Below the pieces are notes generated by a model. The model searched no databases, had not been told where the DNA came from, and saw nothing but the letters and a program-made list of their open reading frames with translations. A DNA stretch of 21,812 nt from a virus, in the IMG/VR virus record IMGVR_UViG_3300036770_008448, positions 1-21,812 of that record, one strand, 5' to 3'. Numbering within the stretch: the first letter of the stretch is position 1; the number at the start of each line of letters is the position of its first letter. Shown here piece after piece: positions 1 to 7,271 of this stretch. A program made the position numbers and the translations under genes.

Positions 1-389
1 CCGCCATACTGCTTCGCCACTGGTTCAATGCAAACGGTGCATTCGGCCTCTTCTAACTCTTGGTGACAAGCGGCAAGTCCATCCATTAGATAACGGCAAT
101 CGCCTTGTCTTAGTCCAGGGCTGCCGAGAATCATGCGCTTCCATCCCAAGGCTTTGGCTTGCTTGATCAACAGCGCAAGGCACTTCCGAAGACTAGCCTC
201 GTCCCAGAAAGCTTCAATGTCCATTCCATAGAATAATGATTGCGCCGAATATTTCTGCAAGTAGCCAGAGAAATGGCTATGCCTCTTGAAGGGCACCGCT
301 TCCAGAAGCTCAATGCCATCAGGCAAATGCAAAACAATATCCGCGTGATCCTCGGCTTCCCAGCCAATAGCGCTAACCCCGAGCTTCAT
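1..389 (-). CDS. TIM-barrel sugar isomerase/epimerase-like protein, 3' end outside window
   Basis: The frame starts at an ATG (complement of 387-389) and runs off the left edge, giving about 129 N-terminal residues. It opens MKLGVSAIGWE, followed by a PFKRHS segment, a SAQSLFYG segment, and later MILGSPGLRQGD and VCIEPVAKQYGG. Alternating short beta strands and helices with a G-S-P turn and a C-terminal IEP are typical of the xylose-isomerase-like TIM barrel family (sugar phosphate isomerases/epimerases, AP endonuclease 2 fold). The start overlaps the end of the epimerase gene by 17 nt, so the two are probably translated together. Substrate unknown; the pairing suggests carbohydrate metabolism or glycan modification. 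The family call is by pattern only, and metal ligands of the C-terminal half cannot be checked. Confidence 0.7.
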   Translation of the reverse strand, partial: MKLGVSAIGWEAEDHADIVLHLPDGIELLEAVPFKRHSHFSGYLQKYSAQSLFYGMDIEAFWDEASLRKCLALLIKQAKALGWKRMILGSPGLRQGDCRYLMDGLAACHQELEEAECTVCIEPVAKQYG

Positions 390-1122
390 TGATGAATTCT
401 CCAATCAGCGTGAGATTGTCCTTGCGCCCTGGCGGCCAATAAGCGCTGCTTGTATGCATTGTAAAGTGATTGTATTCAATTCTCTCTCCCATCGTTTTCT
501 TTACGGAAGGAAAGAATTTGTCTATAAGCGTTTCAGTTTCAATGGGGGCGGGGAATAAATTGGCAATGCCGTGAGCGGGGCACTTGCGCAAATCGCGCCA
601 GAGATTGTTCAGCGGATACCACTGATAACAACTATTGGCATTAATTTTTTCCACTTCATGATCATTGATCAAATCGAACAAAATGTTCTTCTTGATAAGT
701 CGATGGTAAAGAGCGGGAAGTCGGACAATTTGCAAGGAGTTGCACCAAAGTCTTTCCTTCACAAGCCCTTCAAACAGCAAGCGGTTTGAACCATAGCTTG
801 GCTTTTTCAGCGTGGGCGTCACGGTTTCATCCATAAACGCACACTCGGGCCCATACACATCGATTGTCGAAACAAGCGTCACGTGATCAGCGCAAATGCT
901 TGACAAAATATCAACAATGGAAAAGATATTTTGCAAGTCAGCTAGCGGATCTTGATTGACCTTCCACTTAGAAGCGGGCAGACAGCAAAGGACTAAATGG
1001 TCTATTGGCCAGTTTTCGCTCGTGATTTGATGAAAGTCTTTAGACGAATAGGTGCGGTCGAAGCTGGTTTGCTCTTGCAGCGCAGAGCCGACCAGTCCAG
1101 TGCTGCCAACGAGAACCTTCAT
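373..1122 (-). CDS. NAD-dependent epimerase/dehydratase (extended SDR-like)
   Basis: A 249-residue protein beginning MKVLVGSTGLVGSAL, a Rossmann GxxGxxG nucleotide-binding loop right at the N terminus. A VSTIDVYG segment near residues 84-91 matches the SDR beta-4/5 region that carries the catalytic Ser/Thr and the VYG signature. The expected YxxxK appears as Y110-GSN-R114, so the catalytic lysine is replaced by arginine; activity may be altered. It is short for an extended SDR (usually about 300), mainly in the C-terminal substrate domain. It lies 21 nt after the Mu F-like head gene and overlaps the sugar isomerase start. This is an accessory metabolic pair placed inside the head gene operon. 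Likely role: nucleotide-sugar conversion for virion or host-surface glycans, inferred. Confidence 0.75.
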   Translation of the reverse strand: MKVLVGSTGLVGSALQEQTSFDRTYSSKDFHQITSENWPIDHLVLCCLPASKWKVNQDPLADLQNIFSIVDILSSICADHVTLVSTIDVYGPECAFMDETVTPTLKKPSYGSNRLLFEGLVKERLWCNSLQIVRLPALYHRLIKKNILFDLINDHEVEKINANSCYQWYPLNNLWRDLRKCPAHGIANLFPAPIETETLIDKFFPSVKKTMGERIEYNHFTMHTSSAYWPPGRKDNLTLIGEFINEARG

Positions 1123-1143
1123 GGCAAAGACGCAATAATGCCA

Positions 1144-1824
1144 CTATACAGGCACTGTTGGCGCTTGCTGTCTGTAATAACGAACACTACAGCGGCACCT
1201 TGCCCCGCATTCGCAACGCTGGCCGGGCAGCGGAAGCGTGCCAATGGAAACTATTCCTTGTCCTGCGTATCGAAGACAGTCTTCGCAATGCTGGGCCTGG
1301 CTGTCCAAAATGCGTCGCATGAGACTATATCCTTGTCGCTGCTGCCGAAGTTCGGCACCCTGCCAGTAAGATCCGCGAACGCTTTGAGCATATAAGCCAA
1401 TGCGAGCCAGAGCCATGGGAGCAGAAAGGCGATTGCTAAGCAAGTCGGAAACAAAACGTTGGAGATAAGCATATTCTTCGCGAAGGCGCTGACCGATGCG
1501 GCCGTATTCCGCACTGCCCATGCCGGCTCGGCCACCATGGCCCACAATTGCTGCCTGAATATGAGCAGCCTTAAGCGATTCGCGGACACTCCCCTGCCAC
1601 TGATCAAGCGTGATGGATCCATCGATCAACATGCGCGTAAAGCGCCGCAGGCTTGCGTCCAGTTTATCAATACGCTTGTCTACAAGCCTTTCCACTGCCT
1701 CCCGGCTTAAAAAACGGCCTTTTTCGTCGCGATAACGACCGCTGTTCTGGTCATAAGACCATTCAGCGTCCATCCTGTTGGACAGGATAATTTCACTGAA
1801 GCTTCCGATATTATTCAGCATCAT
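1144..1824 (-). CDS. Mu F-like minor head / head morphogenesis protein
   Basis: A 226-residue protein. The N-terminal half is helical and charged. The C terminus has the cysteine-rich pattern AQHCEDCLRYAGQG, then LPLPGQRCECGARCRCSVRY, which matches the SPP1 gp7 / Mu gpF head morphogenesis family, where H-C-x-x-C and a later C-x-C pattern end in a basic hydrophobic tail. These proteins enter the procapsid next to the portal and are needed for proper head assembly. Its position directly after the portal gene, overlapping it by 14 nt, is the classic order portal - Mu F protein. Two adjacent ATG codons (1824 and 1821) could start it. It is shorter than many family members, which often have a larger N-terminal domain. 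Confidence 0.8.
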   Translation of the reverse strand: MMLNNIGSFSEIILSNRMDAEWSYDQNSGRYRDEKGRFLSREAVERLVDKRIDKLDASLRRFTRMLIDGSITLDQWQGSVRESLKAAHIQAAIVGHGGRAGMGSAEYGRIGQRLREEYAYLQRFVSDLLSNRLSAPMALARIGLYAQSVRGSYWQGAELRQQRQGYSLMRRILDSQAQHCEDCLRYAGQGIVSIGTLPLPGQRCECGARCRCSVRYYRQQAPTVPV

Positions 1825-3883
1825 CAGCTTCTAGTAGGTCCTTGAATTTTTCGGGAGCCTCTTCCTTCCATTGCTGCAGTGCTGCGTCAACATCCGCCTC
1901 GCTAATAAAAGCAGCCTCGTCAATGCCTCCAAGCATTAGCCCTTCCACTTGCACGGGCTCAATCGCATCCACTTTGCTGCTGACCATTTTCGCCGGCCCC
2001 TTTCGTTCTGGATTGGGGTCGGACTTGCGCTTGCGGGCCACAATTGTCTGTCGCTCCTCTTTGCTCATGGCCTGAGCTTTTGCCTTGGGCAAGCACTTTG
2101 GCTTTCCTTCTTTCTCTTCGCGCCCTCCACATTCACCAAGAATTTCTCCGTTAGCGCCAATCCTCACCCATTCTTCCTTAAACCATTTATCAAGATCGTC
2201 ATGATTCACGTCGCCATCGTCCCCCTTGAAGCCACTGCCGCCACCGTGCTTTTTCTTATAGAGTTCTTTGTACTTCTGCACCATGTAGGCGCTGGCATAA
2301 GCACTGGGCCACACCTTGAATTTTGACTTGGCGGCGGCAATTGCTTGCTGATGCAGGTCTTTGTCTTTGAACTGCACATCGCCCCGCACTTTTTCGAGGT
2401 CACGAGGCAAGAACAATCCTGCGGCGTCCTCTACTTCCCTGCTTCCATCCATTGGCAAGGTGCCGTTCTCTTCGTTCATGGGATCGCGTCCGCCAGGAGG
2501 CACGGCCAATCCACTCCCCTTCTGAGTGGAACCACCCCCTCCCTGAGTAGGAAGCTCGCGCACCACAGACGGATCGAGAGTAAGCTCCATCGACCACTCA
2601 GAGCCTCCATAGCGGGCGTCAGCCACCTCTTTGGGGCTCAGTACCCCGAGCTGTATGTAACGCCCGTCCACGGCCGCCACACGAGCCCTCACGTCGGCCT
2701 TCTCTCTTTCATTCAATTCGAACAAATCGTTAAACTTGATGCGCCACGATTCCGGCACTCGCCCATTCGTCGGCCCAGTCTTGCTAAGCATGATGTAAGT
2801 CATCAGCTTTTTAAGGGGGCGATGGAAAGTGGACTGTTGGTAATCAGCCAGTGTCTTGGCAAAATCTCGCTCTTCGCTTCGCCCAGTGGAACCAAGGCCG
2901 CTAGGACTTTCCCCAAACAGCACTGTGTGAGGAATTTTTGAAGCACCAATAATATCAACACGCATTTTTTCCAGAATTTCACCAACTCCACCAAAGTTCC
3001 GGCTGATAAAAGCAAGCTCCTCTTTCTCTGCGTCAATTGCATAGCCGCGATAAACGCTCTTGCTCATGTCGTTGAGGACAAGGCGATCTCTCACGTCTTT
3101 TTCTTTTCCCGCTGCAAGCATTTGAGCAAGCCCGCGAATCTTGTGAACAAAAATATCAAACTCGCTCAATAAAGTGGCAGCACTGTTTAGGCCGGTCCAA
3201 TAGTGCTTAAAACTTTCGTAGACAGTTTGTAAACTGCTCATTCCCCACCCATAATTTCTTTGCCTAATGCGGTAGGGAAGCCACTCGCCATCAAAACGCA
3301 AAATCCTGTCTTTATGGACGTAAGTGAGTTGCGGCTGCCGAATAAGATCGCCAGAAATAATTTGATAATAAGTTGCCTTGGAATAGTCGTACAAATTCTC
3401 TTCGTTGATCACTGGTGCAATTTGCCAGCGATCCAGCACTTCCATGCCTTCCACGGAATAGATGCGGCTTTTGTCAACTGGTTGATCCGCCGGCCTGCCG
3501 TCGTCAATGTAAAGAAGAATTACGGCTCCTCCATAGAGCCTGGAATTCTTAGAGGCGAGCATGAAGTTTTCAAGAATATACAAATCTTCAATCACCTGCT
3601 CGACACCCACCACTTCTTCTGCCGCCGCTCCTTCTCCGCCAAACAACACCTTGAAGCCCCTTCTTGTGGCTTGCTCTGCATAAATATCAACAATGCGACG
3701 GGGCAACCATTCGCCATAAAGAGCTTCTAGTTCTTCTTGCGCAAGAAAAATGATGGGCTGCGCTTGCGTGGCCAAACTTTTATCTCTGCCGGAAATGCCC
3801 ATGCCAGTGAGGGCGTTGGCAAGGCCGTCATTACGCAGTCCGTCTGCAGTGGCATGTCCTAGGTCAACTGCTTCTTCCGACAT
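1811..3883 (-). CDS. Portal protein (DUF1073-type) with C-terminal DUF5872-like extension
   Basis: A 690-residue protein. Roughly residues 40-440 read as a DUF1073-type portal: AQEELEALYGEWLPRRIVD, RLYGGAVILLYIDD, YGWGMSSLQTVYES, a long pore/stem-like helix region, then IPHTVLFGESPSGLGSTG and LNEREKADVRARV. The portal forms the dodecameric DNA entry ring at one capsid vertex and docks the terminase. After a Gly/Ser/Pro-rich linker, about residues 490-640 carry WPSAYASAYMVQKYKELYKK, DLDKWFKEEWVRIG, two ECG/PKC cysteine sites and SKEERQTIVARKRKSDPNPE. This resembles the small DUF5872 domain of viruses (function unknown). An acidic tail ends the protein. Fusion of the two is unusual. The ATG is 66 nt from the divergent plus-strand gene; no Shine-Dalgarno site is visible. 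Confidence 0.88.
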   Translation of the reverse strand: MSEEAVDLGHATADGLRNDGLANALTGMGISGRDKSLATQAQPIIFLAQEELEALYGEWLPRRIVDIYAEQATRRGFKVLFGGEGAAAEEVVGVEQVIEDLYILENFMLASKNSRLYGGAVILLYIDDGRPADQPVDKSRIYSVEGMEVLDRWQIAPVINEENLYDYSKATYYQIISGDLIRQPQLTYVHKDRILRFDGEWLPYRIRQRNYGWGMSSLQTVYESFKHYWTGLNSAATLLSEFDIFVHKIRGLAQMLAAGKEKDVRDRLVLNDMSKSVYRGYAIDAEKEELAFISRNFGGVGEILEKMRVDIIGASKIPHTVLFGESPSGLGSTGRSEERDFAKTLADYQQSTFHRPLKKLMTYIMLSKTGPTNGRVPESWRIKFNDLFELNEREKADVRARVAAVDGRYIQLGVLSPKEVADARYGGSEWSMELTLDPSVVRELPTQGGGGSTQKGSGLAVPPGGRDPMNEENGTLPMDGSREVEDAAGLFLPRDLEKVRGDVQFKDKDLHQQAIAAAKSKFKVWPSAYASAYMVQKYKELYKKKHGGGSGFKGDDGDVNHDDLDKWFKEEWVRIGANGEILGECGGREEKEGKPKCLPKAKAQAMSKEERQTIVARKRKSDPNPERKGPAKMVSSKVDAIEPVQVEGLMLGGIDEAAFISEADVDAALQQWKEEAPEKFKDLLEADDAE

Positions 3884-3899
3884 TGTTCACACTATTGGC

Positions 3900-3927
3900 T
3901 TGCTTCCATTCTAAACGTGGCTATGAT
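3900..3927 (+). promoter_or_regulatory. Candidate sigma70-type promoter for the packaging genes
   Basis: In the 65-bp divergent gap between the portal start (3883) and the plus-strand nuclease start (3949) there is TTGCTT (3900-3905), a 16-nt spacer and TATGAT (3922-3927). The -10 box differs from TATAAT at one position. It would start transcription near 3934, just before the ATG at 3949. Inferred from sequence only. Confidence 0.45.
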
Positions 3928-3948
3928 GACAGCGATGTTTTGTTAGTT

Positions 3949-4434
3949 ATGCCCACTCCCATTGAATTTGTCTTCTCCGAAGAAGAACGGAAGCAAGCGA
4001 TGGAGGAAGGACAACGGCGACAGTCAGTGAACGAAGCAAAAGGACTTCGCGGACGGAATAAGGGCGCGGCTCGTGGCGATCAAGCCCTGTCCATTCATTT
4101 GCTCGGCGCTGCGGGCGAGATGGCCGTAGCCTCGCACCTTGGGCTTAAGCATGAGCTTTACAAGGAAAGCGAAGCCAAGCGTGGTTCAGACGATTTGCCC
4201 GGCATTGATGTGAAGACAAGAAGCAAGCACCAGTACGACTTGATTGTACAAAAGAACGAAAACCCCGAGAAAAAATTTGTACTTGTGACCATTGAAAACC
4301 AAAAGACGCTGCTCCATGGCTGGTGCTACGGGAAAGAGGCGATGGAGGAGAGATTCTGGGCTGATCCTGCGCGAGGCAGGCCAGCTTATTTCATGCCTAA
4401 AGAACATTTGCGACCAATGTCCACCTTGAAATGA
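3949..4434 (+). CDS. PD-(D/E)XK-like nuclease-fold protein next to terminase
   Basis: A 161-residue protein from the ATG at 3949; an in-frame TTG at 3883 would add 22 residues but would overlap the portal start and the promoter. It contains GAAGEMAVASHLGL (E57), then GSDDLPGIDVKTRS (D81/D82, D87, K89) and a beta strand with FVLVTIENQ. Glu in helix 1 followed by D...D-x-K fits the PD-(D/E)XK nuclease-like fold, here G-I-D-V-K-T. A basic segment precedes the core (RGRNKGAARGDQ). It overlaps the terminase start by ATGA (4 nt), so coupled translation and a packaging-linked role are likely, for example DNA end processing or binding. The exact function is not known, and some members of this fold are inactive. 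Confidence 0.7.
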   Translation: MPTPIEFVFSEEERKQAMEEGQRRQSVNEAKGLRGRNKGAARGDQALSIHLLGAAGEMAVASHLGLKHELYKESEAKRGSDDLPGIDVKTRSKHQYDLIVQKNENPEKKFVLVTIENQKTLLHGWCYGKEAMEERFWADPARGRPAYFMPKEHLRPMSTLK

Positions 4435-5813
4435 GCAGCTCTCTCAAGTGCAGCGATTTTGCCAAGCACGTATTAAAACTGGAGCTTTGGCCTGAGCAAA
4501 AGCGCATTCTCGACGGCTACTTCGGTGGCAATAAAACTCACGCCGTATGGGCGCTTGGGCGACGCTGCGGCAAAACGCTTATGGCGGCCATTGCGGCTCT
4601 TTACGCCTGCTTTGTCTTGGAGGATCAATACAGAAGGCGCGTGCGCAAAACTGAAAAATGGTACATCCTTACCATCGCCAACGATCAAAGCCAGGCAAAA
4701 CTTGCCTTGAACAACATTCGCCAGTTGCTCATGGACAGCCCTCTCGTGGATGAAATCACGAGAGAAACTGCCACTGAAATTGAAACAAGCAACAATTGCG
4801 TGTTCCAGGCTATTCCTGCATCGGCCAGGGCCTCCCGTGGTAAAGCCGTGGTCATGCTCATTATGGACGAGCTTTCCTTCGCTATTGAAGGCGACGCTAA
4901 CCGTGGCGCAAAAGCCATTTATGACGCCCTGTCACCGTCCATCGCTCAGTTTGGCCAGCATGGTCGCATTCTTGAGCTGTCTTCTCCATGGCTCACTGAT
5001 GGCCTGTTTTATCAGCACTATTGCGAAGCAAAATCTGGAGAGTTTCCCTTTATGCAGGCAGTAAATCTCCCAACTTGGGAGGTGAATGTCAATTTGCCAT
5101 GGGGATGTGCATTCCTTGATGCCGAGCTAAAGCGTGATCCTGATAAATTTTGGGTGGAGTACGGGGCTCAATTTGCCAAGAACAATTCAGCATTATTGGC
5201 CACTGAAATTGTTGAAGCTGCCATAAATAAAAAGCGAGGAGTATTGTTCCCTGAAAAAGAATTTACTGGCACCTATGTACTTTCTTTGGACCCCGCCCGA
5301 GGTGGCGTGGGACGAGATGATTACACCGCTTGTATTGTTCACTATGAGGGCGAAAGGCTAGTGGTGGACAAGTTTCACGCCTTCGAGCCCGACTTTGAAA
5401 TTGGTGGCAAAAAAGAAGTGAATATGGCAAAAGTAGAAGAGTGGATCAAGGAGCACCATCGCATTTATGAGTTTCAGAGCATTGTTCTCGACCAGTTCAA
5501 TAGCAGCTTTATCATCCAAAATCTTTCCAAGGATTTCCCTATTGCAGAGCTAGCTTGGTCGGTCAGCACAAAAATGAAAGCTTTCAGCAAGATGAAAGAG
5601 CTTTTTAATGCTGGCCTAATTGAACTTTATCCTCATCAAAAAGCAATTACTCAGCTTAAAAATTTGAGCGTTATTTACAGAGCAAGTGGTCAGTGGGCGG
5701 TCACTGGAGGAAAAGAAGTGGGAGTGGACGACTATGCGTTTGCACTTGCAGCAGCTATTCTTGAAGCTTCAAAAGAGAATGACATTGACTGGCTGAATAG
5801 TCTTGTCCGATGA
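4431..5813 (+). CDS. terL: Terminase large subunit
   Basis: A 460-residue packaging motor. The ATPase domain has Walker A GRRCGKT (43-49), Walker B VVMLIMDE (140-147) with the catalytic Glu147, and a coupling SSPW motif (184-187). The C-terminal RNase H-like nuclease has D287 in SLDPARGG, D354 in IVLDQF and D433/D434 in GVDDYAFALAAAI, a complete acidic triad. The protein cuts concatemeric DNA and drives it through the portal using ATP. It starts in an ATGA overlap with the nuclease-fold gene. No small terminase gene was recognised nearby; one of the three small downstream proteins could fill that role, but none shows a clear HTH. Length is usual for the family. Confidence 0.95.
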   Translation: MSSSLKCSDFAKHVLKLELWPEQKRILDGYFGGNKTHAVWALGRRCGKTLMAAIAALYACFVLEDQYRRRVRKTEKWYILTIANDQSQAKLALNNIRQLLMDSPLVDEITRETATEIETSNNCVFQAIPASARASRGKAVVMLIMDELSFAIEGDANRGAKAIYDALSPSIAQFGQHGRILELSSPWLTDGLFYQHYCEAKSGEFPFMQAVNLPTWEVNVNLPWGCAFLDAELKRDPDKFWVEYGAQFAKNNSALLATEIVEAAINKKRGVLFPEKEFTGTYVLSLDPARGGVGRDDYTACIVHYEGERLVVDKFHAFEPDFEIGGKKEVNMAKVEEWIKEHHRIYEFQSIVLDQFNSSFIIQNLSKDFPIAELAWSVSTKMKAFSKMKELFNAGLIELYPHQKAITQLKNLSVIYRASGQWAVTGGKEVGVDDYAFALAAAILEASKENDIDWLNSLVR

Positions 5814-5822
5814 TTGTGCTTA

Positions 5823-5855
5823 GAATTTTCAGCAAATGTTGAAATTTCACTTTTT
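5823..5855 (+). terminator. Weak hairpin with T-run after terL
   Basis: Imperfect stem between 5823-5833 and 5838-5848 (loop AAAT), followed two bases later by TTTTT (5851-5855). The stem is AT-rich and has a mismatch, so termination may be partial. Confidence 0.35.
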
Positions 5856-5862
5856 CTGAAAA

Positions 5863-6039
5863 ATGATTGGCGTTGAACTTTCTAGCAAGGAACTATCTTT
5901 TCTCCTGGCCCTGCTAGAAGCGGACAGGCAAACGGCGCTTCAGCTTCTAGCCGCCGAACACGCTTACAAACCAACGCTCTTGCCAAAATTGCATGAAGCC
6001 GAGCGAGTGCTTAAAGCAATGAAAAACTTGGAAGGATAG
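5863..6039 (+). CDS. Small helical protein, 58 aa, unknown function
   Basis: ATG at 5863 to TAG at 6037-6039, starting MIGVELSSKELSFLLALLE and continuing as an amphipathic helical hairpin (ADRQTALQLLAAEHAY, then LHEAERVLKAMKNLEG). It follows terL by 49 nt on the same strand. No family recognised. Small helical proteins beside terL are sometimes small terminase subunits or head proteins, but nothing here proves that. Confidence 0.6.
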   Translation: MIGVELSSKELSFLLALLEADRQTALQLLAAEHAYKPTLLPKLHEAERVLKAMKNLEG

Positions 6040-6064
6040 ACTAAACACATTCCCCTTCCTTGCC

Positions 6065-6280
6065 ATGGCCTCGTCCTTCACTGCAGAAGAAGCCCTTGCC
6101 TGGGCCATGAAGGCTGCAGAAGCCGTAGAAGAAGCTGGCAAGAGCTTCGGCCCTATGAGCGAAGAGCTGCGCCTTGCAAAGGCTGCGTTTGAGCATTTTA
6201 TGGACGATTATCGCGAGCATTGGAACGATGCCTGCGAAAATCGCTTTGGCCATCAAGGGTGTAAAGAATACGACGTTTGA
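6065..6280 (+). CDS. Small alanine-rich helical protein, 71 aa
   Basis: Starts MASSFTAEEALAWAMKAAEA and is rich in Ala and Glu, with predicted helices through about residue 55, then an aromatic and His/Cys-containing tail (ENRFGHQGCKEYDV). It begins 25 nt after the previous gene. The bases before the ATG are pyrimidine-rich (CCCCTTCCTTGCC) rather than Shine-Dalgarno. Function unknown. Confidence 0.6.
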   Translation: MASSFTAEEALAWAMKAAEAVEEAGKSFGPMSEELRLAKAAFEHFMDDYREHWNDACENRFGHQGCKEYDV

Positions 6281-6283
6281 GAA

Positions 6284-6412
6284 ATGGTTTGTTTGTGCTA
6301 TAGCCTCCATGGGCAAAGGCATGAAATTAGAGTGCCGTTTCGCGAAGCTCGCTTCACCAATAAGCGTTTGTTCCTAGAGGGAGCCGCCGTCTACTGGAGC
6401 TTTCTCTGTTAA
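6284..6412 (+). CDS. Very small protein, 42 aa
   Basis: ATG at 6284, three bases after the previous stop codon, to TAA at 6410-6412. The product begins MVCLCYSLHGQRHEIRVPF and ends GAAVYWSFLC: a beta-rich, aromatic peptide. Support comes from the tight spacing and reading-frame composition. No family recognised. Its stop overlaps the TAA of a minus-strand frame (6409-6411), so transcription may converge here. Confidence 0.45.
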   Translation: MVCLCYSLHGQRHEIRVPFREARFTNKRLFLEGAAVYWSFLC

Positions 6413-6675
6413 GCTTGCAAAGCTTCCTGCAGGAGCCCGTTGGCCAACGGCTTGCCAGTATCCTCGTCAATGCTGGCACCATCGTGGATTCCGTTCACCG
6501 TCTTAAGTGAGTTGAAGCACTTGGGACACTTGGCAGAATGTCAGGGCCGCACCCTGTTTGTTTCCTGATGCGGAAACATTCTGCCTCTCGCCTCTTCTGA
6601 TGATGAAAGCTGGTTTGATTCCAGCGTGAGGCATGGTTTGATACACTGAAGATACGTTTGCCCTGCAAAGGGTGC
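6413..6675. other. Stretch with broken reading frames and palindromes, no confident gene
   Basis: No gene can be called with confidence. A minus-strand frame ending at 6409 reads SAKCPKCFNSLKTVNG then DEDTGKPLANGLLQEALQA but is closed by TGA at 6541-6543 with no ATG; only a GTG at 6498 would give a 29-residue product. The 6541-6777 minus frame lies directly upstream across that TGA. Plus-strand frame 2 reads CGNILPLASSDDESWFD between two TGA codons. The stretch also holds a perfect 14-bp palindrome (6437-6450, centred on GGCC) and the tRNA-like hairpin at 6583-6632. It may be decayed coding DNA or an unrecognised RNA. Confidence 0.5.
6583..6633 (+). other. tRNA acceptor/T-arm-like hairpin without D or anticodon arms
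   Basis: A T-arm-like hairpin, GCTGG / TTTGATT loop / CCAGC (6609-6625), is followed without a gap by GTGAGGC (6626-6632) and A. The complement GCCTCTC (6583-6589, six of seven pairs) lies 19 nt upstream of the T-arm. This reproduces the acceptor plus T minihelix of a tRNA, with 19 nt where D and anticodon arms should be; C56 of the T loop is T. It could be a tRNA remnant, a tRNA mimic or chance. Confidence 0.35.
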
Positions 6676-6825
6676 ATGCAAGCCATCCAGGAAACGGGGG
6701 ATGGGGACCATGGAGGAACGGTCGTGAACAAGCTCATGCTTGTGAAGCTGCAGCTCCTGAAGGCCGCAAGGCTTCATCAGGCGCAGTTGGCTTCAGTCTA
6801 CGGCTACCGCCCTTGTGTGGCCTGA
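6676..6825 (+). CDS. Possible small basic helical protein, 49 aa
   Basis: ATG at 6676 to TGA at 6823-6825. The frame is open from 6619 and reads convincingly upstream as well (FDTLKIRLPCKGC), so a TTG at 6658 or a lost start further up is possible. The product contains NKLMLVKLQLLKAARLHQAQ, a strong basic helix, and ends GYRPCVA. It ends three bases before the convergent DUF4278 stop, a neat junction that favours this strand. A minus-strand frame (6541-6777) competes. Function unknown. Confidence 0.35.
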   Translation: MQAIQETGDGDHGGTVVNKLMLVKLQLLKAARLHQAQLASVYGYRPCVA

Positions 6826-6828
6826 AGG

Positions 6829-6987
6829 CTACATCCAGCCGCCTTTGTCAACTTGACAGGGGCGGTATTTTTGTCCGCGATAGACAAGCCAGCGAGAAGG
6901 CAGATGAAGAAGTTGCCACCATGCAGAAAAGGCTTCGTGCTCCTCTTCCATGAAATAAGGAAGACCACGATAGACAAGGCGAGTCAT
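6829..6987 (-). CDS. DUF4278-like protein with two YRGxxY repeats
   Basis: From the ATG at 6987 the product is 52 residues and begins MTRLVYRGLPYF, with a second copy WLVYRGQKYRP near residues 33-43. The YRGxxY repeat is the hallmark of DUF4278, small proteins largely found in cyanobacteria and function unknown. This is one of the better host clues in the window. An upstream in-frame start at 7035 would add 16 residues that do not look like the family. First gene, in direction of transcription last, of the minus-strand cluster that begins upstream at the reductase genes. Confidence 0.65.
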   Translation of the reverse strand: MTRLVYRGLPYFMEEEHEAFSAWWQLLHLPSRWLVYRGQKYRPCQVDKGGWM

Positions 6988-7070
6988 GGAAGGCCATGCG
7001 CTTTCATTCAAGCTATCTCGCAAGCTTTGTAGCAATTGTTACACCGCTTACTTTATGGATTAAGAAATTG

Positions 7071-7271
7071 TTAACTATTTTCCTCTTGCTTGTGAATGTA
7101 CGTTTTTAATTCGCGCAAATATGCCCTAAGCGCTGCTGCTTTTTCAAGGTGCCAAGGATCACGATGGAGGAAGTAAAGCTCCATGTGGTTGTCAATGGCT
7201 TTCAGGCAATTATGAATGGGCGCGTTCCAGCGCGAGCGAACTGGCGTGTTAAACGTCCGACGTTCGTCCAT
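7071..7271 (-). CDS. Small helical protein, 66 aa
   Basis: Starts MDERRTFNTPVRSRWNAP and continues CLKAIDNHMELYFLHRD, then LEKAAALRAYLRELKTYIHKQ: two long amphipathic helices. It overlaps the end of the phosphoesterase gene by 23 nt, which supports co-translation. The conserved-looking N-x-C-L-K-A-I-D-N-H segment suggests a real family, which I cannot name. Confidence 0.65.
   Translation of the reverse strand: MDERRTFNTPVRSRWNAPIHNCLKAIDNHMELYFLHRDPWHLEKAAALRAYLRELKTYIHKQEENS

Noticed and set aside
6520-6532. 13-mer CTTGGGACACTTG shared with one arm of the 46-bp palindrome
   Set aside because: For a 21.8-kb window read on both strands several 13-mer matches are expected by chance, so it is not evidence of a mobile palindromic element.
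6541-6777. Minus-strand ORF of 78 codons in the broken-frame region
   Set aside because: It competes with a better plus-strand frame (6619-6825) that ends neatly against the convergent DUF4278 gene; its product has no recognisable pattern. Kept only as a note.
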